Of a DNA stretch of 64,000 bases, positions 10,620 to 22,369 are shown in pieces. The position numbers and the translations under genes were made by a program. The stretch's first letter is position 1; every line of letters begins with the position of its first letter. The notes below the pieces were generated by a model that made no database searches, was not told the origin of the DNA, and saw nothing but the letters and a program-made list of their open reading frames with translations. The stretch spans positions 17,498,931-17,562,930 of the forward strand of contig CAIIXF020000003.1 in NCBI GenBank assembly GCA_903813345.2, given 5' to 3'. This stretch comes from Owenia fusiformis. Its lineage: Eukaryota > Annelida > Polychaeta > Sabellida > Oweniidae.

Positions 10620-10835
10620 GTGTTTGAGACACATCTCTAAAGAAAAATATGTTAGAGAAGGTCTCTGGTGCGGAAAGTAACAAAGTGCACAAGCACAAAA
10701 GAGATAAATCATAGTCAGGTACAAAAGTTAAGGAGCCCAATGTGGAAAACAGCAAATAGCAGAAGCAAAAGAGAGTATGTTCGAGAAGTAAAGGCACCCG
10801 ATGGGGGAATAGCAAATTGCACAAGCATTAAAAGG
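10620..10835 (+). repeat. Degenerate ~65-bp tandem repeat
   Basis: Three diverged copies share AAG(T)..GTGCACAAGCA / AGCAGAAGCAAAAGAGAG / TTGCACAAGCATTAAAAGGG blocks. They create the first half of a 136-codon open frame (10668-11078). The second half of that frame is a hydrophobic, low-complexity translation of T-rich DNA, so I do not call a gene. Confidence 0.4.
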
Positions 10836-11119
10836 GAGCAGTATATCTCATTAAAGGAGGCTCTGAATGGGGAAAATAATGGACAATACCTAATTTATCA
10901 TTATCTGTATTTTTGTTCAAGGTTCAACAAAGGAAAGGTTATCATTAGGACATACAGTTACATTTTTATGGAATATGAATCTTTTAAACTTAATATTTGG
11001 AGTTTTTTTGTTTTCACAATACCATTCTTCATTATTGTTTTTCTGTCTCTTCTATCTATCTGCTCAGTTGTTAATTAGACAGAACATAATTTCAATTTAT
11101 GTTGATGTAATTTATTCAA

Positions 11120-11410
11120 CCTCTTGACTACCCAGAATGACGAGATTTCTTGTCACCTCAGAAATGACCTTGAAACCCAGAGGGACGAGAAAATCTGTCA
11201 CAAAATATTCACAAAAATTGCTCGTATTTGAACAATTTTCATCCAATTTATACAAAAGTTGTTTTAAAGCGTGTAGAAATGATCTCTGCCATCTAATTTT
11301 ACTAAGTTGAGCATCTAAACTTGTATAGGAATGTAGTAAAATGTCAAAAGGTGGCAAAAATGAAAAAATTCACTGGTTTCAACCGATTTTAGAACCTGGG
11401 ATTCAAGAGG
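11120..11410. mobile_element. TTAA-target MITE, copy 3 (CCTCTTGA family)
   Basis: The left end is CCTCTTGACTACCCAGAATG and the right end is GGGATTCAAGAGG followed by TTAA (11411-11414). The left flank reads TTCA, a probable point change from TTAA. It aligns along its length with copy 1 in the same orientation. Confidence 0.6.
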
Positions 11411-11414
11411 TTAA

Positions 11415-13139
11415 TATAGAACAAGTTCTGTCTTTTGACCTAAAGAGTCTGTATGTGCCTAGCTATTCTACTCAGATTCAGTCTTGTTTTCAATGTTACT
11501 TTGCTATCTGTGTTAGATAGAGAAGATCATTCTCCTTGATCTATAAAATAGTTGGTATAGATTGTATATACCATCATAAAATATGTTCTATTAAAATCAT
11601 TATACATGTACACAACTGATGCATTAAAATAAACAATCTGTGATTTAATTTGAATTATTTGGACTTGCTCTACTGACCAAAATTAAATGTGGTTTCATGT
11701 TATAGAATACCTGTCTACATGAAACAGTTTTCAAAAGAACCAAATATTTTTCAATTGACTTTCATGTTAACTGGCCCTCTCTCCTGGCCCTCTCTCCTGT
11801 CTACTTGGAACAGGGAACAGGGAACAGTGTCTCGGGGCCAATTTTTTTAATGTTAAGGTAGAACACATCTGTAACTAGAACACTTGTCAAAGTCTCATTA
11901 CAAATCAATTAAACTTCAATTAACATTTTAACACAGTTCAACATTTGCAAATAAACATTTGGGAAATATCATTTCAATTCTATTTTTATTTCATCAAATA
12001 TTGTTAATGATAATCTTGAAAGTAACACAAATATTCTCAGCGTGCTAATCTGCCTTAAACTCATCTATTGTCAAGACCATCCTCATTTTGGTGTTTGTTT
12101 ATATTCCATAGGACAATTTTCGATCATAAAATGAACCCCTGAACTTGTGAAGATCATGAAACTAGGCTTTCCATTAGAAATTCTTTAACAAAATAGTCCT
12201 AGAAAATACTGCAAAATCCCCCTTTCAAATAAAAAATACTTCAATTAAAACCTCTCAAATAAACTGATATTAGACAGCTTAGAATGATTTGAAAGGTAAT
12301 TTTTTCCATAAATATGTAATTGCAGAGAAAATAATGTTAGACTTGATCAATTCTTGAAAATATTCTTGTTTATAAATTGTCTTAGAGAGTGACCAGATCA
12401 GCTTGACCTTCAAGTTTTAACAGATGCCATCAATTTCATGCCCAAATATGGAAGGTGCAAAAATAGAACTGTCAATCAAATATGCAAGAGAAAGTTACTT
12501 TGGAATGGATTGGTGATGTGCTGATCTTGAATTTTTTCACAGAGCCAGAATTTAAGTTTTATAACAATGCTCAAAGTAATTTGTGTTCAATTAATAATTG
12601 TGAAGACAAACAAATAATATATAAAAATATACAATATGTACAAATAAATTTCCAATATACAATTATGTTAAGTTATAGAAAACATTTGAAATAATAAAAT
12701 AATGATGATAATAATTCAATATTCTCCTGAAGATACTGCAGACATAAAATAAATTGTTACCAGCTTTATACTGCATTGAAATTCAACTCAAACTCTATGT
12801 ACATTGAAATACCCTACGACCAATGTCAATTTGAGTATACTATAGTAAGTAACTCAAAGTGATATTTTAGCAAAAAAGTTTGAGTAAGATGTTACAATCA
12901 AGCTGGAAAGATATTAATGAGTTAGACTTCACTATTGATAAATTATAACTCCCTTTCTAGCCTTTCTGCTGGCTGCACAAATAACATTAGAAGTGTCTTC
13001 AAATAACATCTCAACAAAATCAAATCTGAAACTTGGAAAACAATTAAAAATAACACAGTCCAATTATGACCTCAGGGATTGTTTTAGCCAGCTCATTATC
13101 GATTGATGGTTGATAATAATTACGACTTGACACTCATGA
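11415..13139. other. No confident gene; diffuse pogo-like debris
   Basis: 11700-11900 contains CTGTCTACATGAAACAG, a duplicated TGGCCCTCTCTCC and a duplicated GGGAACA, reminiscent of the pogo-like MITE modules but without clear ends. The rest, including a 70-codon frame at 12482, is AT-rich and featureless to me. Confidence 0.35.
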
Positions 13140-14085
13140 ACCACCACAAGGGGTGACTAAACTAGACTAAACAGCAACGCCAAGGTGTAGTAAGTCACAT
13201 CGAACAGCCATTAAAATTACTGCCATTTTTGAAAATGGCGACCTATTAACCAAATTATCATTACATTAGACAATGTACTTATGCTTCTAATAGTACCTGG
13301 TACATGTATTCACATATGAAATATTAACAGAAATGCTCTTCCAGTTATAGCAAATGCGTTAAATAACACATATAAAAATGGCCACCATTTTTTAAAACAG
13401 CTGCCTATTAGCCGAATTGTCTTTAGACAGTGAAATATTCTTCTAAGTATTCACAATTTCAAGAAAATTGCTCAACTACTTTTCCAGTTATAGAAAGGAA
13501 AGGAAAATAACAAGTTTATCCAAAGTTACATTGCTTTGCAAAGTATCATGGTTTAACTCTCAAATGGGAAAAAGTTACAGTCATTTTAAGTGTTTGGCCA
13601 AAATAAAGTTCAATTTTACACCATATTACTAGTCAATTTGTCCTCCCTTGGCCATTTTAATCTTTCAAGGCACTTTAGAAGAGTTTCCTTGGAGTATCTA
13701 CCCTCTCCGTTCTCTTTTTCGAACTCAATATCCATCTGACCCAAAAAGAATTGCCGCTGTTAAGATGGCCCAGGAGGACACGTTGACTAGTGATTTGGTG
13801 TAAAATATATTGAACTTAATTTTAGCCGAACACTAAATTTTGAAATGCCTGTAATTTTCTCACATTTGAGAGTTGAACCATGATACTTGGCGAATCAATG
13901 TGACTTTGGATAAGCTTTAAATTGATATATGACTCATCCTATGAAGACACTAGTATATGTCTGCCTAGGGGGGCCTTATACTTTCGGGATACCCTGTACA
14001 TAAAAATTGGTTGACGAACGGATGGACAGACAAATGGACCCATTGTCCATATCTCCCTGAACTTCATTCAATGGATTAATACCAG
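13140..14085 (+). repeat. GGAC/hairpin repeat family, copy 2, interrupted by a foldback MITE
   Basis: The left part (13140-13500) contains AAAATGGCGACC and TTAGACAATG blocks twice, matching 3780-3960. The right part ends with GGATGGACAGACAAATGGAC and then CCATATCTCCCTGAACTTCA before the degraded GGATTAAT end. The foldback at 13517-13912 splits it. Confidence 0.45.
13517..13912. mobile_element. 396-bp foldback MITE
   Basis: The left arm TATCCAAAGTTACATTGCTT and the right arm ending CAATGTGACTTTGGATA are complementary. The pairing extends through AAGTATCATGGTTTAACTCT / AGTTGAACCATGATACTTGG and CAATTTGTCCTCC / GGAGGACACGTTG, leaving a loop of only about 100 bp. No ORF. The target duplication is not clear. 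Confidence 0.65.
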
Positions 14086-14635
14086 AAAATCTCTGGAACC
14101 AGCACAGCGTAAAAAAGAAATTGATCTTGGGACACGGAACATTACCTTCACCGCATGGAGACTGTCACTATCACAGATCCTTTAATTAATCAAAAACAAA
14201 TCTGTAAATGATTATAAACAAGGGGTCATGCTTTGAATAGAACAGAATGGAGTGGAATTAGCAAGAAATAAAGTAAACCCTGGGTCACATTTGCTCTGAT
14301 TTATCGGCTGGCGACTGGCCCATTGAGTATTTGATTCAAAACTGAATAGAATTTTGAACAAAATACTATTATTAGCTGGCACTGGCTGATGAATCAGGGC
14401 AAATGTGACCCAGGCATCAAAAGACATAAAGCCAACACACCATACTGTATCATAACTCCAGCTCCAGCATTCAAATTTTATAACGAAATGGAACAGACAT
14501 GGCCATTGAACATACAGTATAGCCTTTGATGCTTATATTAATCCTGCATTTATAGATAGTAAGCAAAAGAAGAGAAATAGCTTAGATCAAGGACAGGCAT
14601 GGTAGAAAGAAAATTTGGTACACGATCCCTGCAAA

Positions 14636-14775
14636 CCTAATAAGGCATAAACATGCAAAATGTCACCACCAGCCATTTGTTACAGATGCTGAATATCAAA
14701 TGCCAGCTGCCGACACTGTCTACGTCTACAAAAAAAAAGTTGGAGACTATAACAATATTGAGTATACGAGAATAA
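14636..14775 (+). mobile_element. Helentron/pearl-like element, 3' end decayed
   Basis: ATAAGGCATAAACATGCAAA, TGTCACCACCAGCCATTTGT and TACAGATGC are followed by a TGCCAGCTGCC spacer and AAAAAGTTGGAGACTATAAC. The terminal hairpin is not preserved. Confidence 0.5.
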
Positions 14776-14954
14776 TACCATATTCTATCTAACTAGTACA
14801 TACATTCTTTTGAGAGCATGTGACTATGAACTGGTTTAAATTCATACTTACTTGCACTAGCCTTGACTTTTACTGTCAAACAACACACACTTAAAAAACA
14901 TACATTGTCAGAGAGGTGGAGTAAGCCATGAGCCTTTAAGAGAATATTCACATA

Positions 14955-15245
14955 ATACACTAAACCTTCGATCAAGGAACTTGCTTTCCGGACTGGCTAA
15001 ATCTGTTCCTTGTAGACAAATGTTCCGTACAGAGAGGATTAAAGTTTTGGATATACAGTGTATCCAAATTTTCATGTTTTTTGTGAACAGGTGAACACTG
15101 TTCCTTGTTCCTAGCAGACAGATGTTCCTTACAGAGAGTGTCTGCTAACATGTAAGTAAATGGAAAAATATTTGGTTCTTGTGCACAGTTCCTTGTAAAC
15201 AGGTGTTCTTTAAAGAAAGGTGTTTCGTCAGACAGGTTTTACAGT
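14955..15245. mobile_element. pogo-like MITE fragment
   Basis: Left CACTAAACCTTCGATCAAGG, right CAGACAGGTTTTACAGTA, with internal TTCCTTGTAGACAAATGTTC-like repeats. It is a diverged subfamily of the TA-target MITEs (wording GTTCCTTGTAGACA instead of GTTCCACTTATA). Confidence 0.4.
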
Positions 15246-16174
15246 AATGGACTAGACAGAAACTTTAAAAAGCTCATTGCTCTCACTGTGCTAATTGAAG
15301 CCTTGAGAATCTAATATATCCTCTGCACTTACCGAGGCTGCTATTAAATGTGTATTATCATCACTTTTTTCCATCTAGTTAAAGTTTACCTGGATATGTT
15401 GGAAAATATGTGGGTGTTATAATCAATAAAATAATACAGAAAATACGAGACTGACACAAGTTATGACAGAAACTAGGAGATTCAAATGATATGTTCTTTA
15501 GGGGCTGTTGATTTCATCCTAAAATATTTTCAAATTCAAGCTAACATACACATTCATTATACTTAGATGAAAAACTTATTTTCTGTAATTACAGAAACTC
15601 GGAAATTGGTTATATAGCATGAAATTGAAAAAGCCGCAAGCACTGAGGCTATTCAATGAACAATTTTCACAATCCTAATTTAATGTTGATTACGAAATAT
15701 GGCTTCCCTTCAATTTGCATTGAGTCAATAACATTTTATTATTAACTTCTGGATGGGGAAATATGAGATAGTCAATTAATAGGTCTATCGTCGGGGGACT
15801 AATAAAATGATCCAACATTCCATAACAAATCAAAATTTAGAAAAATCAAAGTTATTTTATTTGTTTACACACGGTCAGTTTTTTTCTCGGGTACTTAACA
15901 TAAATCACCTTCTCTATCTTAACTTATACTTCGTTGTCTACGATGTTTTGTTTCTGCAGAGTGAACATTCATTTATGTTCAATATAAGAATTTTTCAGGG
16001 ATGACAGATCCTTAAGATTTTATAGGGTTGAGTTATTAGATTGTTTCTTGATTGCATCTCATATTTTATTGAGAGCACGTAAAGGTTTATTTTTGCGATT
16101 TATCATTAATGTTTTGATTCATTTATTTCACACTGCTTTATTAGTACAAATATTAAAGGTACATATTTGAATAC
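15246..16174. other. No feature seen
   Basis: AT-rich sequence. A 65-codon frame at 15807 has no recognisable homology. Confidence 0.4.
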
Positions 16175-16182
16175 ATATTGGA

Positions 16183-16560
16183 TAGAGATGTCACTGAACA
16201 AAAAAAAATCGGAACGGTTCCGTTTGGAACATTTTGCTTCGGAACGGAACAATTTCGGAACAGTTCGGAGCGGAGTGACTGCGTGTATAAGATTCAAATA
16301 AGTTGATGATCTAGGTTTATTTGGTAGGGAAAAGCTCTTCAAAACTCTTCACTGAGAAGGAGTGAAAAGAATGAACCTCTTTTGGTGCAAATTATTGAAA
16401 AAAAATGCTGTTTTGTGATGATTTAAGGGCCAAAAGTTGTGAAAGGGTAAAATGTTCTTGTTCCGGAACTGAACCGAAATTCTCAATTTGAGTTCCGTAT
16501 TCCGTTCCGAGGGCATAATTCCGCAGATCGGAACAAAATCGGGTATCCGTGACACCTCTA
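16183..16560. mobile_element. hAT-type MITE with perfect 8-bp target duplication
   Basis: The identical octamer ATATTGGA lies at 16175-16182 and 16561-16568. Termini are TAGAGATGTCAC and GTGACACCTCTA. Subterminal regions are rich in GGAACGG / CCGTTCC, a clustered motif as often found at hAT transposase binding sites. The 8-bp duplication and YAGRG-type ends support the hAT superfamily. It is 378 bp long and non-coding. Confidence 0.8.
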
Positions 16561-16634
16561 ATATTGGATTTAACCATGAGTAATAAAAGACATTAACTGC
16601 GTGCCTTCATCATTCTGTGATCAAGAATATCATT

Positions 16635-16880
16635 TTCTTGGTGGGACCATGATATTTGGTTGTGTTCTTGGTGGTTCATGTTTATTGGTTTTGTTCTTGG
16701 TGGTATCATGCTATTTGGTTGTGGTCTTGCCCTCTTGATGGCATTATGATATTTGGCTGTGTTCTCAGTTATATTTGGGGAAACCATGCAACATTTTGTT
16801 AAGTTCTCTTTGGACCATTATATTCCATTGTCCTTGATAGGACCATAATTTTTATGTTCTGTACATTTTGAAACATGGTA
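16635..16880 (+). repeat. Degenerate ~38-bp tandem repeat
   Basis: Repeated blocks of the type GGTTTTGTTCTTGGTGGTAT and CATGATATTTGG (for example near 16641, 16677, 16709 and 16745) decay to the right. Non-coding. Confidence 0.5.
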
Positions 16881-17787
16881 TTGATTGTGTACTTTGAAGA
16901 TACCAACCAGTGCAAGTGCTTTCACCAATAAAAAATATATCATATCAAATAACATCATTAAAGGATCCTGCAAAGACTAAATGCAAACTGTAACGAACTT
17001 TATGATTTCTTTAATAAAGGACCAAGTGAGGCATTAATAAGAATCTATGAAATCAATAGAAATTAGACGTGATTATCCCCCAGTGTATGTGGCACGTTAC
17101 TGTCTTACTCCAGGGAAGAGTTTATTAAGAAAATCATCATTTTTACGAGATGGTTTTATGAGAAGATTTTCGATAATGTGATAACATAAATCAACAAATG
17201 TACAAAATATGACTTTTATATCGTTAGTTATAAAATCTGACCTCTACTGACATCCGAAAATATGGAGTTATGTCTCATCAAATTACAAATAGAGAAACTG
17301 AAAGGTCTATGATTATATGGGTGACCATGGAAATACGATGCCAAAATATGTCTACATCAAATAAAATGTATATCCTATCGTTTCCCCCATGAAAATCCTC
17401 TCAATTGATATTCAGGTTTTACATATCACTAGCAGATCCTGGAGGGGAAGAGTTTGTATTCGTCTTCTGAGAAAATAAAAATGGGCCAAAATTTCTAAAT
17501 AGGCCCAAATTTTTTCAACATATTTTTTTGCCCTTGTGTATTGTAGACCTTATATAAACATATTTGGAACCCTAGACCTTCACTGCATTTCTGAGTACAA
17601 AATGATGAGATCATGCTGTATCTTAATAGCAGACAATATGCTTTTCGTTTGTTAGAGATGACTTTTGGAGCACTGCATTCAAGCACAGCTGCTAACACAA
17701 TTGGATTATAAATCCCTTAGAATTCCAATTCACTTCTTATCATCGATCTTACTATATTTTGAAGGTACACCTATTATTACCAATTCA

Positions 17788-17932
17788 ATGACTGTTCCAG
17801 ACTTTTCAATTATTGATCACCTTTTTCAATGACCAATCTACCTTTTTCAATGATTGATCTACCCTCTTTTCAATGATTGATCTACCGCCTTTTCAATGAT
17901 TGATCTAACCATTTAAATGATTGATCTTACAC
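17788..17932 (+). repeat. ~27-bp tandem repeat (CTTTTTCAATGATTGATCTA)
   Basis: About five copies of CCTTTTTCAATGATTGATCT with small indels. Non-coding. Confidence 0.75.
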
Positions 17933-18034
17933 AGAGGAGCAGTTAGAATTCTCAATTTGAAATGTGATCAATCTTGAGGCCACTAATTGTCTAGTCAAGA
18001 ACAAATTATCAGAAATGACATTAACCTTTCCAAT

Positions 18035-18215
18035 ACAATAAAACTTGTGTAAGTGGAACAACTCTGTACCTCAAAGGTGTTCTACTTGGCAGGTGTTCTA
18101 CTTATAGAGGTTTATTTAACATAAGGGCAAATGTTGATGGAATTCTGAAGTGTTCCACTTACGGAGATGTTCCACTTACAGAGGTGTTCAACCTAACGGA
18201 TCTTATTGTAGTATT
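18035..18215. mobile_element. pogo-like MITE
   Basis: The left end CAATAAAACTTGTGTAAGTG and the right end GTTCAACCTAACGGATCTTA form diverged inverted ends. The interior carries GTGTTCCACTTACGGAG-type modules typical of the family. Confidence 0.5.
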
Positions 18216-19323
18216 TATTTTGCACCTACACTCCCAATAAACATTTCCAATAAACCTGGACCACTTTAAGAACCAAATAGATTAAGGTTATTGGCTACTT
18301 TTCCTATAAACCCTGACCCCCTTTTTCGGAACCAAATACATGAGGGTATATTGGCTACATTTATGATGCAATACTATTCAGGCAACAATGAATTTATGAA
18401 CAAAATTGTGAGGAGTTTTTGAAAAGCAACAAGTTCATGAAAGTGCCATGACTAAATGAGAGCTCTATCTACAGCTAGGATTTTACTGTAAGCACATTTT
18501 CAATTAGAAATTATTCTTTGATTCAGCACTCTTATTCAATCAAAATGCAGGAACCCAAAAAGAATTGTAAGCAATGCAATTTTTCCTACCTTCACAGTGT
18601 TCCCCCAGGATTTTATCTGAAGTGGGTGTAAAATTCTCAATTCTACGACTTAGACCATATTTGGTCAAAGCATGCCTATTTTGATTTTTCTCATTTTTAA
18701 GTAGGTACAAATATATTCTCTGGTGCCTATTATTAACTCTGGGGTCAGCTCTGTTTACTGGTGAGACCATGCCATCTTAAGTAGCAATCACACAACCCTC
18801 CCGAAACCCCAAGGTCAAGAAGTTTGCACCATTCAACCTTATTGTATAGTTCAGGTAGAAATTATCAGTACCAAGTTCTAGGGTATAAAATCATTATGTT
18901 TCAGAGGTAAATTATTACCCAAACCACAATGGTTCAACCACGCGTAGCCAACTTGAGGTTTACAATTTATCCAAATCAGTTTATGCCCAATCAAAATCCT
19001 CTGGTGTTACAAATCCATAGAATTGGCGACATCTTTACACGTTAAAGAGGATTATGATTTTACATGCTGGGTTTCCAGCTGAGAGTTACACATACATTAG
19101 CCAGGGGCAGTATTTTTTTTTTTTCTAGCTCAGGGTGTATCTTCAATTTTATTCGACATGTCAACTCCTATTTTACATTATCTCCATAATTTTCGACACG
19201 GTGTTCATTTCATGGTCAATTTTTATCGCGCTATAATTCCTCGGGGGGTTGACATTTTGATTGCTACTTTAATAACACTAAACAGTCAAGCGCAAAAGTT
19301 CAATTCCGTTAAACTCAGGTCTA
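18216..19323. other. No gene seen
   Basis: Contains two TAAACC(T)GGACC/TAAACCCTGACC-like segments (near 18250 and 18310) that may be an old duplication. A T-run lies at 19112. No convincing exon. Confidence 0.35.
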
Positions 19324-19472
19324 CAACACACAAGGCATCAACATGTGCAAAATCACTACCTCCATTTGTTATACACACCAACCAAAGATTGATGAACACC
19401 AACCACCCAACACCATCCACAAAAAAGTTGGAGACAATAACTATATGTCAACACTTGTGGTGGTGACATAAT
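19324..19472 (+). mobile_element. Helentron/pearl-like element
   Basis: The 5' CAAGGCATCAACATGTGCAA and ATCACTACCTCCATTTGT, a CCAACC-rich middle, AAAAAGTTGGAGACAATAAC and the 3' hairpin TCAACACTTGTGGTGGTGAC-ATAA are all recognisable. Confidence 0.6.
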
Positions 19473-21025
19473 ATATGGGTTAGAGTCACCAAAATAATAT
19501 ATATTATAGATATGGATACTGATTATGATCATGTGAGTTACATTGCATTTTGGCATACATTTAAACTTTTGGAAAATACATAGAAATTCACATTGATACT
19601 TCTCAACAATATTGCAACATACCCATAATGATATGTTATCTGATTTGGAAACAAAATATTTTGTCGACAAAATAAGGCAAAAGTAGAAGCAGGAACCCAA
19701 TGATGTAAATTAATAGTTTGTGCCCATAGAATGAACACGAGTATTAGTACAGATAAAGGTAGTTTTCAAAAATTATTGACGAGAAGGAAAGAAAAGGAAA
19801 GGGCAAATCCCATATAGGCCTGTCAACTGTCCCGCAATTTGCGTATTTGTCACGCATTTGCTGAAGAATTTGAAGTCCACGCCAGTTTTTTTGCGGACTT
19901 TCACACGGATCGCGTATATGTCACGCATTCCGTTTGAATTTTTTTGTACCTACCCCCCCCCAGGCCTGCCCATGGCTCAGCATGTCAACCAAAAATAGAC
20001 AAAATTCCCACCTTTTCAGTCACAGAGTTAATAGCTTCAAATCTTAGAGTGATCAAAGTGATAAGTGATGGTTAAGGACACGATGACTAAGATAGATGTT
20101 GATTGCAACATAATCGAGGATTACCATATAAATAACAACTTAATTCTTGGAGAAATGATAGATCAATAAGATGCCTTCTTTATTCAATAGGCAACGCTGT
20201 CATGGATTAAAGCGAGTAAAAGTTTGGTTGCATAGTTAGCATAAGACATAAGAAATATGAAGTATTTATTAGAATACATGTACCCTAAAGTTCATGTCCG
20301 TGACAATTTTTTATCAAGTAGGATTGAATGTTTAAATTTTTCAGAGATCAGATTTACATGATTTTAAGAAATAATTGTTATATGGAATGTCATGTATGCT
20401 TTTCAAAATAGTTATAATATAATATTTGAATCTGAAACATCACCAGAAAATACAAAATAAAATTTCGTTCAAGTTGAATGCCAATAAACGTGACTGCTGA
20501 ATGTATGTTTTAAGCTAAATAGCTTTAAGCTTTAAGATGAAAATATGAAATATTGCATAATGGTAAATTAAGACAAATGGGGCACAAATGTAGCTTCTAC
20601 TTTAAACAATCCACATAATGGAGTGTTATTTAAAGCATAAATAAACTTTGAAAATGACATCAAACATTTTTCTAAAAAATAAAAAAAAGTTGTTGAGAAA
20701 AAGAAAATGTCTTCAAGCTGGCCTCCAGCACTACAAAACAACTCCAACAACGAAATAATTTTTTCCGATCAAGACTTGATAAATTAACGAATAGAAGCAG
20801 CGCTATTTTATTCGACAAGTTATGGCTCATAAAGCTTCTTTGTAATACACCTGTGATTAATAGTGAGAAACAACATCATGCTGATCAAATAAAAAACAGT
20901 TTTCAACAATATAATTATAGAGTTCGATGCAACTCAGGTCCCATTAAGCCTGCAGGAATAGAATGGATCTGGCTAATGGAAGTAGGTTTCCGTGAAGGCG
21001 TCATAGTCAGAAATAAGTTTAAACA
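19473..21025. other. No gene seen; one GC-richer block at 19820-19975
   Basis: 19835-19925 reads CGCAATTTGCGTATTTGTCA / CGCGTATATGTCACGCATTC, a degenerate repeat of CGTAT-TGTCACGCATT flanked by AGGCCTG (19816) and CAGGCCTG (19961). It may be a small transposon relic. The remainder is AT-rich. Confidence 0.35.
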
Positions 21026-21178
21026 AGCATTAAGGAGCAAAATGTCACTACCTGCTATTTGTTACAGATGCAGACCACCAAACACTGAGCACCATCCAAC
21101 TAACACCAACCGATGAACAGTATCAACATAAAAGTTGGAGACCGGAACAATATGTCACTACTTGTGGTGACACAATAA
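21026..21178 (+). mobile_element. Helentron/pearl-like element
   Basis: CAAGCATTAAGGAGCAAAAT, GTCACTACCTGCTATTTGTT, a CACCAAACACTGAGC middle, AAAAGTTGGAGACCGGAACA, then the hairpin ATGTCACTACTTGTGGTGACAC. The open frame crossing it (from 20853) is therefore not a gene. Confidence 0.6.
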
Positions 21179-22369
21179 AAATAAGTCATTTACCCTGTCT
21201 GACTTAGATCATTGCATTGTTTTATTTACCACAGACTAATCCACATAAAGTATACTTATCTGAAATTACAAACCCTCTATAATTCTATACAAAGAGGAGG
21301 GAAAGCCCAAGAGCTTAAAGATGACAGCCATAATTACGTCTCTTGCTTACCAAGTTCGTTTGTCCGAATTTTCACCGACAAGTTTCCAAACACCACAGGT
21401 CATTATGACGTTTTACTCATTTACATTACAGACATGTCTACCCTGAACAGGGATAAATCGTCAATTATGTACAGGTTTCGAATTATGATCAAAATGTCTT
21501 ATCTAATTACACTTGTGTGAGAGATGGGAAAATATCAAAACATTGACTTTTTACAGATTGGTCGATACCTCGCTGAAAAGGCTGCTTCTAAGTAAAATCA
21601 GAACACCAAACCAATAAGCATGTTTTGATTAAACATTTCTGACCTGAAAATTGCCAATTAACACTAGAAATGATATGAATTCATAAGTCAATTCCCAATC
21701 AAGACTAACTATGGAAATCGCGACCAATATGTAACTATACCTACAGACAATAAAAGCGTGACATAAATATAGCCTTCTATGATTACGTAGTTCAGGTGTT
21801 ATGGCTTCAATCGAAACAATACCGAGTCTTAGAAGAACTCTTAGAAAAGTAACAAGCATCAATCAGAGGGGAAATGAACTAGTAATTGAACATCATTTTC
21901 TGTCGAGCTTACCTGTAATAAAAACACCAAGAAGGACATGTTTTAAAAGTGAAAATCAAGTGGATAAGACAAAAATAGTCAGAAAAACTTACATTTCTAT
22001 ATAGCCAATGCTCTTATTTGATCATAATGCTGAAAAATCAGGCAATTTAACATTGATTTCCAGAGTAAAAGTGTGATATCAGCAAAGCCGAAGATAAATT
22101 TTACATCAAGGTATTACCTTTCTAATACAATGTAAATAAAAAGACTATATTTGAGAAGGTATTTAGATGTTATCAGACTTATACTTTGGGATTATTGCAA
22201 AATAAGGTTTCTATTGCAAATATTGATTGTCACAAATCAAGCTTACTAGTAAGGTTAAAACTGCCAAACATCATTTGAGACTGAATGCTTATATGAGAAC
22301 TAATAATAATATCCATGGAACTATATTAAAAGTCAGGAGTACTTGAAATCTGTTTTTAATTTGTTCTTT
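21179..22369. other. No confident gene
   Basis: Frames of 102 codons (21212 +), 77 codons (21629-21862 -) and 67 codons (21801 +) overlap or are isolated and show no domain I recognise. Confidence 0.35.

Noticed and set aside
10668-11078. 136-codon ORF
   Set aside because: The first half is a degenerate tandem repeat and the second half is low-complexity hydrophobic translation of T-rich DNA; no domain.
21212-21520. 102-codon ORF
   Set aside because: No domain, no codon bias and no splice context; length is not exceptional for a 64-kb window.
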